NCBI GenBank assembly: GCA_031257955.1
Contig: JAIRNQ010000068.1
Coordinates: forward strand, 1 to 14,211
Direction of reading: 5' to 3'
Origin: Deltaproteobacteria bacterium
GTDB lineage: Bacteria; Desulfobacterota; Desulfarculia; Adiutricales; Adiutricaceae
DNA length: 14,211 bases
Shown here in pieces: positions 7,353 to 13,290 of the stretch. Both the position numbers and the translations under genes were made by a program. The notes beneath the pieces are model-generated. The model had not been told where the DNA came from. It did no database searches and saw nothing but the letters and a program-made list of their open reading frames with translations. The first letter of the stretch is position 1; the number at the start of each line of letters is the position of its first letter.

Positions 7353-7715
7353 ATGGGCATGGTAGTGAGAAGGCCATCCACCGCGGTGGTCGACAATTCG
7401 TTTCTGGAAGCTTTAATGGAGCTTCTAAAAAAAACTTTCCACGGTCAGGTTACCCTGATAACCCAAAATTATCGGGTGGTGCAGATCGAGAGGAAAGAAA
7501 ACTTTAACCCGGAGGAACTCCAGGAGGGTTATCTGGGTCTCAATCTTGAGAATTTCAATTCCCGGGCGGTTAAGGACAAGGTTGTCCAGGCCCTCAAGGG
7601 CTTAGAGTTTGGGCAAGTGGTCCTGATGATAAAAAAAGGCCGCTTGGTCCAGATCGAGCGTCACCTCAAGGAACGCTTCTCGGACCTCCAGGGCCTCCTG
7701 GGCGACGGCATCTAA
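7353..7715 (+). CDS. Tandem DUF2292 (YezD-like) protein
   Basis: A 120-residue soluble protein of two repeated units. Unit 1 (about 17-48) has HGQVTLITQNYRVVQIERKE. Unit 2 (about 73-106) has FGQVVLMIKKGRLVQIERHL. Each shows the DUF2292 pattern of a short helix, then G-x-V, a strand, and VQIER. Typical family members are single-domain proteins of about 55-70 residues, so this is a fused duplication, with the two units joined by an acidic/Asn-rich linker (50-72). The ATG follows GGGG at 7342-7345. A second ATG two codons later is possible. It has its own likely promoter and terminator, so it is monocistronic. The family's biochemical role is not established, although members often sit near sulfur-assimilation genes. 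No such neighbour is visible here. Confidence 0.8.
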   Translation: MGMVVRRPSTAVVDNSFLEALMELLKKTFHGQVTLITQNYRVVQIERKENFNPEELQEGYLGLNLENFNSRAVKDKVVQALKGLEFGQVVLMIKKGRLVQIERHLKERFSDLQGLLGDGI

Positions 7716-7725
7716 CTGGTTCCCC

Positions 7726-7746
7726 CTGGCCGGCACCCCCGGCCAG
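7726..7746 (+). other. 3'-UTR hairpin upstream of the terminator
   Basis: CTGGCCGG (7726-7733) pairs perfectly with CCGGCCAG (7739-7746) around a CACCC loop, ten bases after the DUF2292 stop codon. There is no T-run. It probably stabilises the transcript end or assists the terminator that follows. Confidence 0.6.
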
Positions 7747-7764
7747 ACGGCCCCCTATAAGGCG

Positions 7765-7803
7765 AAAGCCCCGGCGATAAGTGATCGTCGGGGCTTTTTT
7801 TTT
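7765..7803 (+). terminator. Rho-independent terminator of the DUF2292 gene
   Basis: AGCCCCGGCGAT (7767-7778) pairs with ATCGTCGGGGCT (7784-7795), 12 bp with one G-U pair and a 5-nt loop, followed by nine T residues (7795-7803). Read on the other strand it lacks a comparable T-run, so it should not efficiently stop the convergent AAA-ATPase transcript. Confidence 0.92.
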
Positions 7804-7978
7804 GGGGCCGGTGGCCAACCAAGGTCTAATATGGGTCGAAATACCTTATCGTCCAAAATCCGAATTTCTCATTTTTACCCATCCGATTGTCGTGCCGGCA
7901 CTTTAGGGACACTGGTTCACCGGTTCGGATTGATGGGGGCCCCAGGCGAACGGGGTTTCTGAAGTCGCCAACCTGGCT

Positions 7979-9979
7979 CTACTTCTGGCCAAAAACCACT
8001 TTAACCTTGGCGCCATGGTCATAAATGGCCATCCCTAGGTCAATAATCCGCTTGGCCTCGTTTCCGATCACTTGTCGATAATTCCTAGCGGTTATGTCTT
8101 CAAGGGCTTTTTCCGCCCCTTTCGCCAGAAGCAAATCAAGGCGATCCGAGGTGAGCTCGGTATCAACTGAGGCCTCGGAAAGGGCCGCTTGGATATATTC
8201 GGGTGCGACAGTATTCAGGGCCAACTTGGCGAGTTCCACGTTAAGTTCTTTGGCGGGTGCCAAAGACTTAATGATTTCCGCTATTAGATGATTTCTGTCA
8301 TCGTCCGACAAGGGCAAATTTCTGTTTTCATATAAGGCTCGGTCGATTTCATTGTCATACTTATCTCTTAAACTGGATATGGCCAATCGCGCGTCCACTT
8401 TCGTCGACGGCTGATTTTTGGCCAAGCGGGCTAAAACCGCGTTTCGCTCAGCCTGGGTTAATTTTTGTGTTGGATTTTGCTGAAACTTGAGCTCAATTAT
8501 GACATAGACCCTATCCTCCAACTCTACGAGAAAATCGAGCCTAACCTTGGCCCCAGGCAATTCGCTTCTAACTTTAAAGCCAGCGACGGTGAGAATGAAA
8601 TGGACATAAGCATGAAAGGTTTTCTCGCTTGTGGGCCTTTGATGATAGCTAATGGAAGAGAAATAATTACTGAAAATGGTCTCCAAAGCCTCAGCGTTTT
8701 TGGTTAAAATGGCCCCAAGGATCTCTTTCCCTTTTGTTATAGGGTTTTTGGAATCCGCGCCAAAAATAACGTAATAAATATCTTCTCGGTAGGCACCGGA
8801 AACTTCAAAATTAGGATATTTAAAGGTATAAAACTCATCTTGGCTTGATTTTTTAGTTTTCGCGTTTATCGAGGGAGCAGACATGATTTTATCGATGGTC
8901 AAGTACCCGCTATGGAAGAGTACTGGCAAAGCCTGAAGATGGGTTAATTCTGCTTTTCGAAGTTCGTCTGAGGGTTTGGGCTGAAATTCCGGATCGATAA
9001 ATTCGTCGGGCTTGGCTTTAATCAATGCGGTAAGGTGAGCCGGTCGGCCGGATATGGTCCAATAGCGAGCAAAATGACTATTTTTAAAAAAATGGAGGAT
9101 AGAATAGGGATTTAGGATCCTGGTCTCCCCTCCCCAGTTGTAACCGTCATACCAGTCTTTGATTTCATCCATTAGATCTTTTATGCCCGCCGATGGTCTA
9201 AATTTGCCCTTTTCTTTGAGTTTTTCGAGCGTGGGTGCCATTAGATCGGTGAATAAGGATTCAAACCCATCAACCGAAAAGCCACAAATGCCAGAATATC
9301 TGGCGTCTAAAGAAATGTCGTTTAGGTGGTTTGGCCCCGAATCCATGGAAGTAAGCGCGTATCTGGTTATGCCGGTGACTAAAGTGAAGTGAACGGAATC
9401 CGCGACTTCATCGGTTTTTAATACAGCGAAGAAATCGTGAAGGATTTTGGCGTTGGCTTGGGCCACCTCCAGATTGTCCATATTCCTGGTCACCGGGGCG
9501 TCATATTCGTCTATTAGTACTACGACCCCGGAATCGTCTTTCAAGCCATATTTTTCATAGAGCGCCTCAATGAGGTTCGCAAAATAAGTATCCGGCGTTG
9601 GCGCTTTGATCGATATTTTGGCTTTGTTGGCTTTATTTCTAAGTAAGCAGAGCAGATTGGTTTTAAGGATTTCAGGGCTTTCCGAGCTCATCGACATGGA
9701 TAGGGAAAGGACCGGATGCTTTGGAAAGTCGTAATCGGACTGGCCAATCCAAAGATTTTTAAAACGCTGGCGGTTGCCAGAAAAAACCTCTTTAATTGTG
9801 CTAAGCAATAATGTCTTGCCGAAACGGCGTGGCCGGGACAGAAAATAGTTATTCTCCGAGCTCCGTATGAGATCGTAGATGTACTTGGTTTTGTCGTCAT
9901 ACAAAAGGTTTCGGTCAATTATTCGAGTGAATGATTGATTTCCAAGAGGCAGCCCTTTCACTTTCAATATATCGCGCAT
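7979..9979 (-). CDS. AAA-ATPase-like protein with C-terminal PD-(D/E)XK nuclease (DUF1703)
   Basis: Protein of 666 residues joining an AAA-ATPase-like domain (PF09820 type) to a DUF1703 PD-(D/E)XK nuclease-like domain. The N-terminus reads LPLGNQSFTRIIDRNLLYDDKTKYI, the family opening. The P-loop is RPRRFGKT (49-56), Walker B LIDEYDAP (155-162), then TGITRYAL (203-210), ICGFSVDGFESLF (231-243), WYDGYNWGG (276-284) and a Trp-containing YWTISGRP (306-313). The nuclease motif is D482 in RLDFLVEL and E496-x-K498 in IIELKF. Between ELK and the usual closing ALEDI helix (about 625-629) lies an insertion of around 120 residues. The start at 9979 is preferred to an upstream ATG at 10048 because GGGAG lies 7 nt upstream and family homology begins there. 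The cellular function of this widespread family is unsettled. It stands alone on its strand. Confidence 0.9.
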   Translation of the reverse strand: MRDILKVKGLPLGNQSFTRIIDRNLLYDDKTKYIYDLIRSSENNYFLSRPRRFGKTLLLSTIKEVFSGNRQRFKNLWIGQSDYDFPKHPVLSLSMSMSSESPEILKTNLLCLLRNKANKAKISIKAPTPDTYFANLIEALYEKYGLKDDSGVVVLIDEYDAPVTRNMDNLEVAQANAKILHDFFAVLKTDEVADSVHFTLVTGITRYALTSMDSGPNHLNDISLDARYSGICGFSVDGFESLFTDLMAPTLEKLKEKGKFRPSAGIKDLMDEIKDWYDGYNWGGETRILNPYSILHFFKNSHFARYWTISGRPAHLTALIKAKPDEFIDPEFQPKPSDELRKAELTHLQALPVLFHSGYLTIDKIMSAPSINAKTKKSSQDEFYTFKYPNFEVSGAYREDIYYVIFGADSKNPITKGKEILGAILTKNAEALETIFSNYFSSISYHQRPTSEKTFHAYVHFILTVAGFKVRSELPGAKVRLDFLVELEDRVYVIIELKFQQNPTQKLTQAERNAVLARLAKNQPSTKVDARLAISSLRDKYDNEIDRALYENRNLPLSDDDRNHLIAEIIKSLAPAKELNVELAKLALNTVAPEYIQAALSEASVDTELTSDRLDLLLAKGAEKALEDITARNYRQVIGNEAKRIIDLGMAIYDHGAKVKVVFGQK

Positions 9980-10084
9980 TATACCGCTCCCGCCTAGGGG
10001 CCGAAAAAGAGGGAAAATCGGCCAGCCCTTACGTGACTCAAGAACCAACCGGAAAACAGCTGGGTTCTCGGCGTTTCAATATTA

Positions 10085-10113
10085 ACTATGCCATATATGT
10101 TTCTGTTTGACAA
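10085..10113 (-). promoter_or_regulatory. Candidate promoter for the AAA-ATPase/nuclease gene
   Basis: On the minus strand TTGTCA (10113-10108) and CATAGT (10090-10085) are spaced by 17 bp, with an extended TGG directly before the -10 hexamer. The start would lie near 10078, giving a leader of about 100 nt. Both hexamers are imperfect, so this is a moderate candidate. Confidence 0.35.
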
Positions 10114-10229
10114 CTTCCAGAGATAGCGATTTGGAGAGTTGGCAGGCGGAAGGGAGAAATGATCGGTATTACCTTGCTGGGCGGGTAATCTCAGAATACT
10201 ATAGTTGAACAGGGTTTAAGCGTTATTTT

Positions 10230-10485
10230 GTTGAACTCGGATAATTGTTAACTCCGCAGTCGCCCGCCGCCGTCTCTCCCTTCGGTCGGTGGCCTTTTTG
10301 GGAAAAAACTTGTCCCAGGGGCCACCGTCGCGGCCGCCTGGTACCTCAGCCCGGTGAACAGTCGACAATTGTTTCTGGCCTGGGGCACCAAGTTTTGGTC
10401 GCCCTTGGGGTCGGCGGGCCCATCGCGGCGTAAGGATTTCCATAGTTTTAGCCCACTTGTGTCATGTTTTTAATTAGAGTTCAAC
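10230..10485. repeat. GC-rich block bounded by 9-bp inverted repeats
   Basis: GTTGAACTC (10230-10238) is the exact reverse complement of GAGTTCAAC (10477-10485), and the two enclose a 238-bp segment whose core is GC-rich. A third GTTGAAC stands at 10204-10210. No target-site duplication is evident at the ends. It may be a decayed miniature inverted-repeat element or a chance arrangement. Confidence 0.35.
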
Positions 10486-10557
10486 GGAGCTTATGTGATT
10501 AAGCGGCAAACCAGATATTGATGGCCTTACATAGGCATAGCAATGTGGCAATATGAT

Positions 10558-10585
10558 AAAAAAAAACCGCCGAGATACATCGCGG
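10558..10585 (-). terminator. Weak intrinsic terminator for the psp operon
   Basis: On the minus strand CCGC-GA pairs with TC-(G)-GCGG (10585 to 10567), a 6-bp stem with one bulge, followed by nine T residues (10566-10558). It lies about 100 nt past the last psp stop codon. The T-run is good but the stem is short. Confidence 0.45.
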
Positions 10586-10636
10586 AAAAGGCACAAAAGT
10601 CATGATAGGCCTAGGCCAGAAAGGCCAGGGGCCTAG

Positions 10637-10675
10637 CCGACCTGGCTCACCGGCCTGGCCAGTGAGCCAGGTCGG
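10637..10675 (-). other. Strong 14-bp hairpin just after pspC
   Basis: CCGACCTGGCTCAC (10637-10650) pairs perfectly with GTGAGCCAGGTCGG (10662-10675) around an 11-nt loop that itself holds GGCC-T-GGCC. It starts 12 nt beyond the pspC stop on the minus strand. A further cluster of GGCC inverted repeats follows (about 10605-10635). There is no adjacent T-run, so transcript-end stabilisation or a factor-assisted terminator are the likeliest roles. Confidence 0.65.
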
Positions 10676-10687
10676 TGGCCAGAACGT

Positions 10688-11053
10688 TTAGCTGACCCGA
10701 AAGGTTTTGGAGGTCACGTAATCTTCCAGGCGCCGGATTTTGCTTTCCAGGATGTCTGATCGGGTCATGAGGCCGTCAACCATGGTTGTCGGGTCGGCGT
10801 TCCCGAGGATGGCCCTTTGCCGGTCGCGCTCGGTCACGGGCCTGGCTATCGGTTCCGTGGGCATAATGAAAGCGGCGGCGAAGTACAGGAGTAGTACCGG
10901 CCAAAGGGCCAAAAATATGGCGGCCGCTATAACGATTATCCTCAAGGTGAATGGCGACCAATGGTAGTGTTCGGCCAGCCCCCGGATCACGCCCAGGAAA
11001 AGGCCATGTTTGGATCTAAAGGGGCCTTGGACCGGCATATTCGCTAAGCTCAT
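10688..11053 (-). CDS. pspC: PspC, phage-shock membrane sensor
   Basis: Inner-membrane protein of 121 residues. The PspC domain spans about 8-66: GPFRSKHGLFLGVIRGLAEHY, then a hydrophobic segment (about 38-64) ending in AAFIMPTEP. After a charged stretch (66-100) comes a coiled-coil tail LESKIRRLEDYVTSKTF (102-118), which matches the C-terminal LE-R-x-x-x-LE-x-YVTS signature of genuine proteobacterial PspC. In the studied systems PspC works with PspB to sense membrane stress and relieve inhibition exerted by PspA. The start at 11053 is chosen because AAGGA lies about 9 nt upstream and homology begins there. The frame is open further upstream but without family resemblance. It is the last gene of the psp operon, 50 bp after the shorter paralogue. 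Confidence 0.88.
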   Translation of the reverse strand: MSLANMPVQGPFRSKHGLFLGVIRGLAEHYHWSPFTLRIIVIAAAIFLALWPVLLLYFAAAFIMPTEPIARPVTERDRQRAILGNADPTTMVDGLMTRSDILESKIRRLEDYVTSKTFRVS

Positions 11054-11103
11054 TTGTTTTATCCTTCCAGGGCCGGGGTTCCGGCCCAGAGAGTAATCGA
11101 CTC

Positions 11104-11328
11104 TTAATATCTGGTGGCTTGGTAAGGGTTCAGGGGCATGATGAAAGCCGCCAGGAAATAAATCAGGATGACCGGCCAGAAGGCCAAGAAAAGACCTAAG
11201 GCGATGGCGATGGCACGGAGGATCCACCTGGAGATCCCGAAAAACTCGGACAAACCGGCCAAGACCCCCAAAATCATCCCATGCCTTGACCTGAATGGAC
11301 CTTTTATGCTAGTATTTGATAAACTCAT
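11104..11328 (-). CDS. Short PspC-domain protein (paralogue of pspC)
   Basis: A 74-residue protein that is essentially one PspC domain: GPFRSRHGMILGVLAGLSEFF (10-30), a membrane segment (about 37-64) and the closing AAFIMPLNP. It closely parallels the first 66 residues of the downstream pspC, including the MSL-x-N start and GPFRS-RHG motif, but lacks the coiled-coil LE...YVTS tail, ending in QATRY. The pair therefore looks like a gene duplication with loss of the signalling tail in one copy. An AAGGA ribosome-binding site lies about 7 nt before the ATG. Upstream on the same strand is a broken repeat of its own 5' end. It may form mixed oligomers with PspC at the membrane, which is inference. 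Confidence 0.82.
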   Translation of the reverse strand: MSLSNTSIKGPFRSRHGMILGVLAGLSEFFGISRWILRAIAIALGLFLAFWPVILIYFLAAFIMPLNPYQATRY

Positions 11329-11582
11329 TTGCGTTTCCTTTTATAAATGGTTTTACCCAATTCAGTTTGACGCCGATGGCGGTTTCCCAGCTTTGATTTC
11401 TGGACACCAAAGAGGTACGCCCAAGACCCCCAAAAATCATCCCATGCCTTGATCTGAAGGGGCCTTTTATGTTAAAATGTGATAAACTCATTTGGGTTTC
11501 CTGTTATAACTTGTTTTACCCAATTCAGTTTGACGACGATGACGGTTTCCCAGCTTTCGTTTCTAGGCCCCATAGAGGTCCG
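11259..11582. repeat. Tandem direct repeat of about 162 bp covering a pspC gene start
   Basis: Copy A (11259-11420) and copy B (11421-about 11582) align throughout with roughly 85% identity by eye and one single-base length difference. Shared landmarks include CCAAGACCCCCAAAA, ATCATCCCATGCCTTGA, GATAAACTCATTTG, TTTTACCCAATTCAGTTTGA and GGTTTCCCAGCTTT. Each copy holds about 24 PspC codons, the ATG, the ribosome-binding site and about 90 bp upstream on the minus strand. Only copy A runs on into a complete gene. Confidence 0.9.
11309..11491 (-). pseudogene. Relic 5' end of a third pspC-like gene
   Basis: The first 22-24 codons (MSLSHFNIKGPFRSRHGMIF) match the start of the short PspC protein at nearly every position, with an AGGAAA ribosome-binding site. 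At the repeat junction near 11420 the frame leaves PspC sequence and reads through non-homologous DNA to a stop at 11309, overlapping the start of the intact gene. It may still be translated as a 60-residue peptide with no membrane segment. Translation through it would end about 20 bases past the next start codon, so it could act as a coupling leader. Confidence 0.75.
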
Positions 11583-11588
11583 CTCCCT

Positions 11589-11610
11589 CGCCCAGGCATT
11601 AGCCTGGGCG
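11589..11610. other. Perfect hairpin between pspB and the pspC copies
   Basis: CGCCCAGGC (11589-11597) pairs perfectly with GCCTGGGCG (11602-11610) around ATTA. There is no T-run on the minus strand. It lies 44 nt after the pspB stop and next to the outer edge of the 162-bp repeat. It may moderate the ratio of PspA/PspB to PspC transcripts. Confidence 0.6.
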
Positions 11611-11653
11611 CTAGCCAGGGAACCAAACCCGGGCCCGTTTCGCGGTTGGTCGA

Positions 11654-11908
11654 TTACGGGTTAATCGCGCCGCCCGGCCCGGGCCGCTTGGTCGCGCCCG
11701 GTTGGAGAAGGATGTCCTCAAGGGCGGTCAGCCTCACTTCCAATTTGGTCAAATTCCCGTCGATTCGGGCGGCCGTTTCCAGAAGCTTGGCCTGGTTGGC
11801 CCTCTGATCCTTGGACCAGAGCCACTTAAGGCATATTAAAACGAAGCCTAAGGTTAACAGTATGAGCGGGATGCCCACGGTTATAAACAGTAACATTGAG
11901 AGATTCAT
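11654..11908 (-). CDS. pspB: PspB-like phage-shock membrane protein
   Basis: An 84-residue protein with one N-terminal membrane helix (about 4-30, LLFITVGIPLILLTLGFVLIC) and a cytoplasmic helical part. LLETAARIDGNLTKLEVRLTALEDIL (42-67) keeps the PspB leucine-rich coiled-coil pattern ending in LE-x-IL. The tail is Pro/Gly-rich. It sits directly after pspA, 23 bp away, the canonical order. An AGGAGG site lies 10 nt before the ATG. In studied systems PspB cooperates with PspC in signalling envelope stress to PspA. Overall similarity to the family is limited to the topology and the coiled coil, so position in the operon adds much of the support. Confidence 0.8.
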   Translation of the reverse strand: MNLSMLLFITVGIPLILLTLGFVLICLKWLWSKDQRANQAKLLETAARIDGNLTKLEVRLTALEDILLQPGATKRPGPGGAINP

Positions 11909-11931
11909 GGCGAAGCGGCCTCCTAGCGGCG

Positions 11932-12588
11932 TTACCCTTTGAGAGCCTTAAGCTCCTGTTCGATGCTGTCGTCGAGGCTCTGGAACTCGGCTTCCAGGTT
12001 CCGCTCGCCCAAAGGGCGGCGGTGGGCCCGTTCCAGTTCGGCCTCGGCCTCGAGCCGATCCAACCTCTGATCCAGCCGGTCCAGTTTCATCTGGGAGGCG
12101 GCCAGGTCGTAGCGCTTGAGCTGGCCGCTGACTTGGAGGCTCTTCTCGGCCTGGTGCTGCCTCATGGCGATGAGCCTTTCACGCTCCCTGGCCTGGACGA
12201 TCTTGCCTTCCAGCTGGTCGATCTCGGCGTGATGCTTGTCCAGGATGATCTGGTGTTCGGCGAGCTGGGCGTTAAGGGCCTCCAGCTCACTCTCGGCGGC
12301 CTTTTTCTCCACCAAGGCCACCCGGGCCAAATCGTCGCGGTCCTTAGCGACGGCTTGCTTGGCTCGGCCCAGCCACAACTCAACCGCCTGCTCCACGTCG
12401 GTCTTGCGCCTGTTCAGGTGGACCTGGGCGGCCATGGCCTGGGCGGTGGCCGCTTTTATCTCGACCAGGGTATCTTCCATCTCGCCGATTATGAGCTTGA
12501 GCATCTTGGAAGGGTTTTCGGCCTTATCGAGCATGGCGTTGATATTGGAGCTGACGATGTCGGCGAACCTTGAAAAAACGTTGGGCAT
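11932..12588 (-). CDS. pspA: PspA, phage-shock protein A
   Basis: A 218-residue, almost wholly helical protein of the PspA/IM30 family, which binds stressed inner membrane and, in enterobacteria, inhibits the activator PspF. The N-terminal amphipathic helix and signature are clear: FSRFADIVSSNINAMLDKAE (5-24), then PSKMLKLIIGEMEDTLVEIK (26-45). Long heptad-rich coiled coils follow (about 60-190), ending EFQSLDDSIEQELKALKG. Length is close to the E. coli protein (222). AGGAGG lies 4-5 nt before the ATG. It is the first gene of the operon, behind a sigma-54 promoter. No PspF-like activator gene is inside the window. Confidence 0.96.
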   Translation of the reverse strand: MPNVFSRFADIVSSNINAMLDKAENPSKMLKLIIGEMEDTLVEIKAATAQAMAAQVHLNRRKTDVEQAVELWLGRAKQAVAKDRDDLARVALVEKKAAESELEALNAQLAEHQIILDKHHAEIDQLEGKIVQARERERLIAMRQHQAEKSLQVSGQLKRYDLAASQMKLDRLDQRLDRLEAEAELERAHRRPLGERNLEAEFQSLDDSIEQELKALKG

Positions 12589-12622
12589 TTTATCCTCCTC
12601 GGTAACCCGCGCTTAGTGTTTT

Positions 12623-12702
12623 TGGCTAACCTAGCCATTTTCGCTACACCAGCGCGGTGGATACAACCATATTTTTTGTCTCCGTCGCCTCTTCCCGGCG
12701 AC
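12623..12702 (-). promoter_or_regulatory. Hairpins in the pspA leader
   Basis: Three small dyads lie between the predicted start (about 12706) and pspA: GTCGCC/GGCGAC with a 7-nt loop (12684-12702), at the very 5' end of the transcript; CGCT/AGCG (12642-12654); and TGGCTA/TAGCCA with a 3-nt loop (12623-12637). They may stabilise the mRNA. No regulatory class was recognised. Confidence 0.45.
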
Positions 12703-12716
12703 TTACCGAGTACTAA

Positions 12717-12732
12717 AGCAAGTCCGGTGCCA
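12717..12732 (-). promoter_or_regulatory. Sigma-54 (-24/-12) promoter of the psp operon
   Basis: On the minus strand the sequence is TGGCAC (12732-12727), CGGAC spacer, TTGCT (12721-12717), an exact match to the TGGCAC-N5-TTGCW consensus with correct GG-N10-GC spacing. Transcription should start near 12706, about 118 nt before the pspA ATG. Enterobacterial psp operons use the same sigma factor with the PspF enhancer-binding protein. A candidate activator site, ACTAG-N6-CTAGT (12764-12779), lies upstream but is weak. Confidence 0.88.
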
Positions 12733-13065
12733 ACCAAAGAAATGGGATCCTGCCATCCCTAACACTAGTATTATCTAGTAAAAAATTATATCTCACAAAA
12801 AGGTCCGATAAAGGTCTATGGCGAAACTGTTAACACAATAGCCAATTTATCCAAAAGTTAGCTAAAATAGCTAACACCGATCGGTTACCAACAGCCGGGC
12901 TTCCGGTTTTGGCGGCCTGAGCCTTACCGGCCAACAAGTCCCCGTACCAGAATACCAAAGAGACGGCATGAAGTCCAAATACGCACCTGGAACCACCACC
13001 TGGCCAACCAAGGGCCAACAAAATTGCCATCCCCGAGGGATGGCCAATATCAACTAAGTTGCCGC
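12733..13065. other. Divergent intergenic region between psp and the second AAA gene
   Basis: No gene is supportable here. The part next to psp is AT-rich. It holds a perfect dyad GTTAGCTA-AAA-TAGCTAAC (12857-12875), with TAAAAT, a possible -10 for rightward transcription, inside it but no good -35. Further right is an 8-bp hairpin GCCATCCC-CGA-GGGATGGC (13026-13044). Confidence 0.55.
12857..12875. promoter_or_regulatory. Perfect 8-bp inverted repeat, candidate operator
   Basis: GTTAGCTA and TAGCTAAC flank AAA. The dyad overlaps a TAAAAT hexamer (12863-12868). It lies about 150 bp behind the psp promoter and about 430 bp before the second AAA gene. It could be an operator or a small RNA hairpin. 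There is no direct support for either. Confidence 0.35.
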
Positions 13066-13290
13066 TCGCCAACAAAGGCGGCGGCTACCGCGGGCATTCA
13101 GCCCCGCCATAGCGTCCCGCTTGGGCCAAGGGGAGAATCAATGTCAAGAATATCTAAAGGCAGTCGCATAGGCGTAGGCGTTTCGAATTTTGAAGATTTA
13201 ATCCGAGGCAGTTGCCATCGAAGTAGCCGCGAGCCAACAAAAGCGGCGGCTACCCTGGGCATTCAGCCCCGCCGGCCAAGGGGAGAATCA
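13066..13290 (+). repeat. Duplicated leader module ahead of AAA gene starts
   Basis: A 41-bp leader starting GCCAACAAA and ending CATTCAGCCCCGCC occurs at 13068-13108 and 13233-13273 with three mismatches by eye. Each is followed by GGCCAAGGGGAGAATCAATG (13124-13143 and 13274-13293), identical in both copies and containing ribosome-binding site and start codon. In the first copy an extra 15 bp separates the two parts. The two ATGs are 150 bp apart and in the same frame. Confidence 0.85.
13141..13220 (+). pseudogene. Relic 5' end of another AAA-ATPase-like gene
   Basis: After the first leader copy, the codons read RIGVGVSNFEDLIRGS, which aligns without gaps to RLPIGITDFSEIIRGD at the start of the following gene. 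The homology then breaks at the second leader copy. The frame stays open into the next gene, so translation from 13141 would give the downstream protein with 50 extra residues, but the extra part includes translated leader sequence and is not family-like. The coding parts differ far more than the leaders, so this looks like the remnant of a different paralogue rather than a fresh duplication. Confidence 0.75.

Larger units (their letters stand above)
9980..10687. other. Gene-poor region between the AAA-ATPase and psp genes
   Basis: No supportable gene is present in about 700 bp. AT-rich flanks (10080-10250, 10440-10590) surround a GC-rich block (about 10250-10440) with a hairpin CGGTGGCC/GGCCACCG (10287-10294 with 10320-10327). 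Open frames across this block lack ribosome-binding sites and recognisable protein motifs. The right part holds the 3' hairpins of the psp operon. Confidence 0.6.

Noticed and set aside
9980..10048. Upstream ATG at 10048 extending the AAA-ATPase/nuclease by 23 residues.
   Set aside because: The extension lacks family resemblance, and the ATG at 9979 has a well-placed GGGAG.
10370..10388. GTCGACAATTGTTTCTGG resembles the DUF2292 gene near 7389.
   Set aside because: The similarity spans only about 18 bases and does not extend on either side, so a relic of that gene is not supported.
10216..10443. Opposing short frames in the GC-rich block (minus 75 codons, plus 62 codons).
   Set aside because: Neither has a ribosome-binding site. 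The composition is Arg/Pro/Gly-rich as expected from GC-rich non-coding DNA, and no family resemblance is seen.
11896..12573. Long plus-strand open frame (225 codons) antisense to pspA.
   Set aside because: pspA on the minus strand has full family homology and a strong ribosome-binding site. The antisense frame is a by-product of its codon composition.
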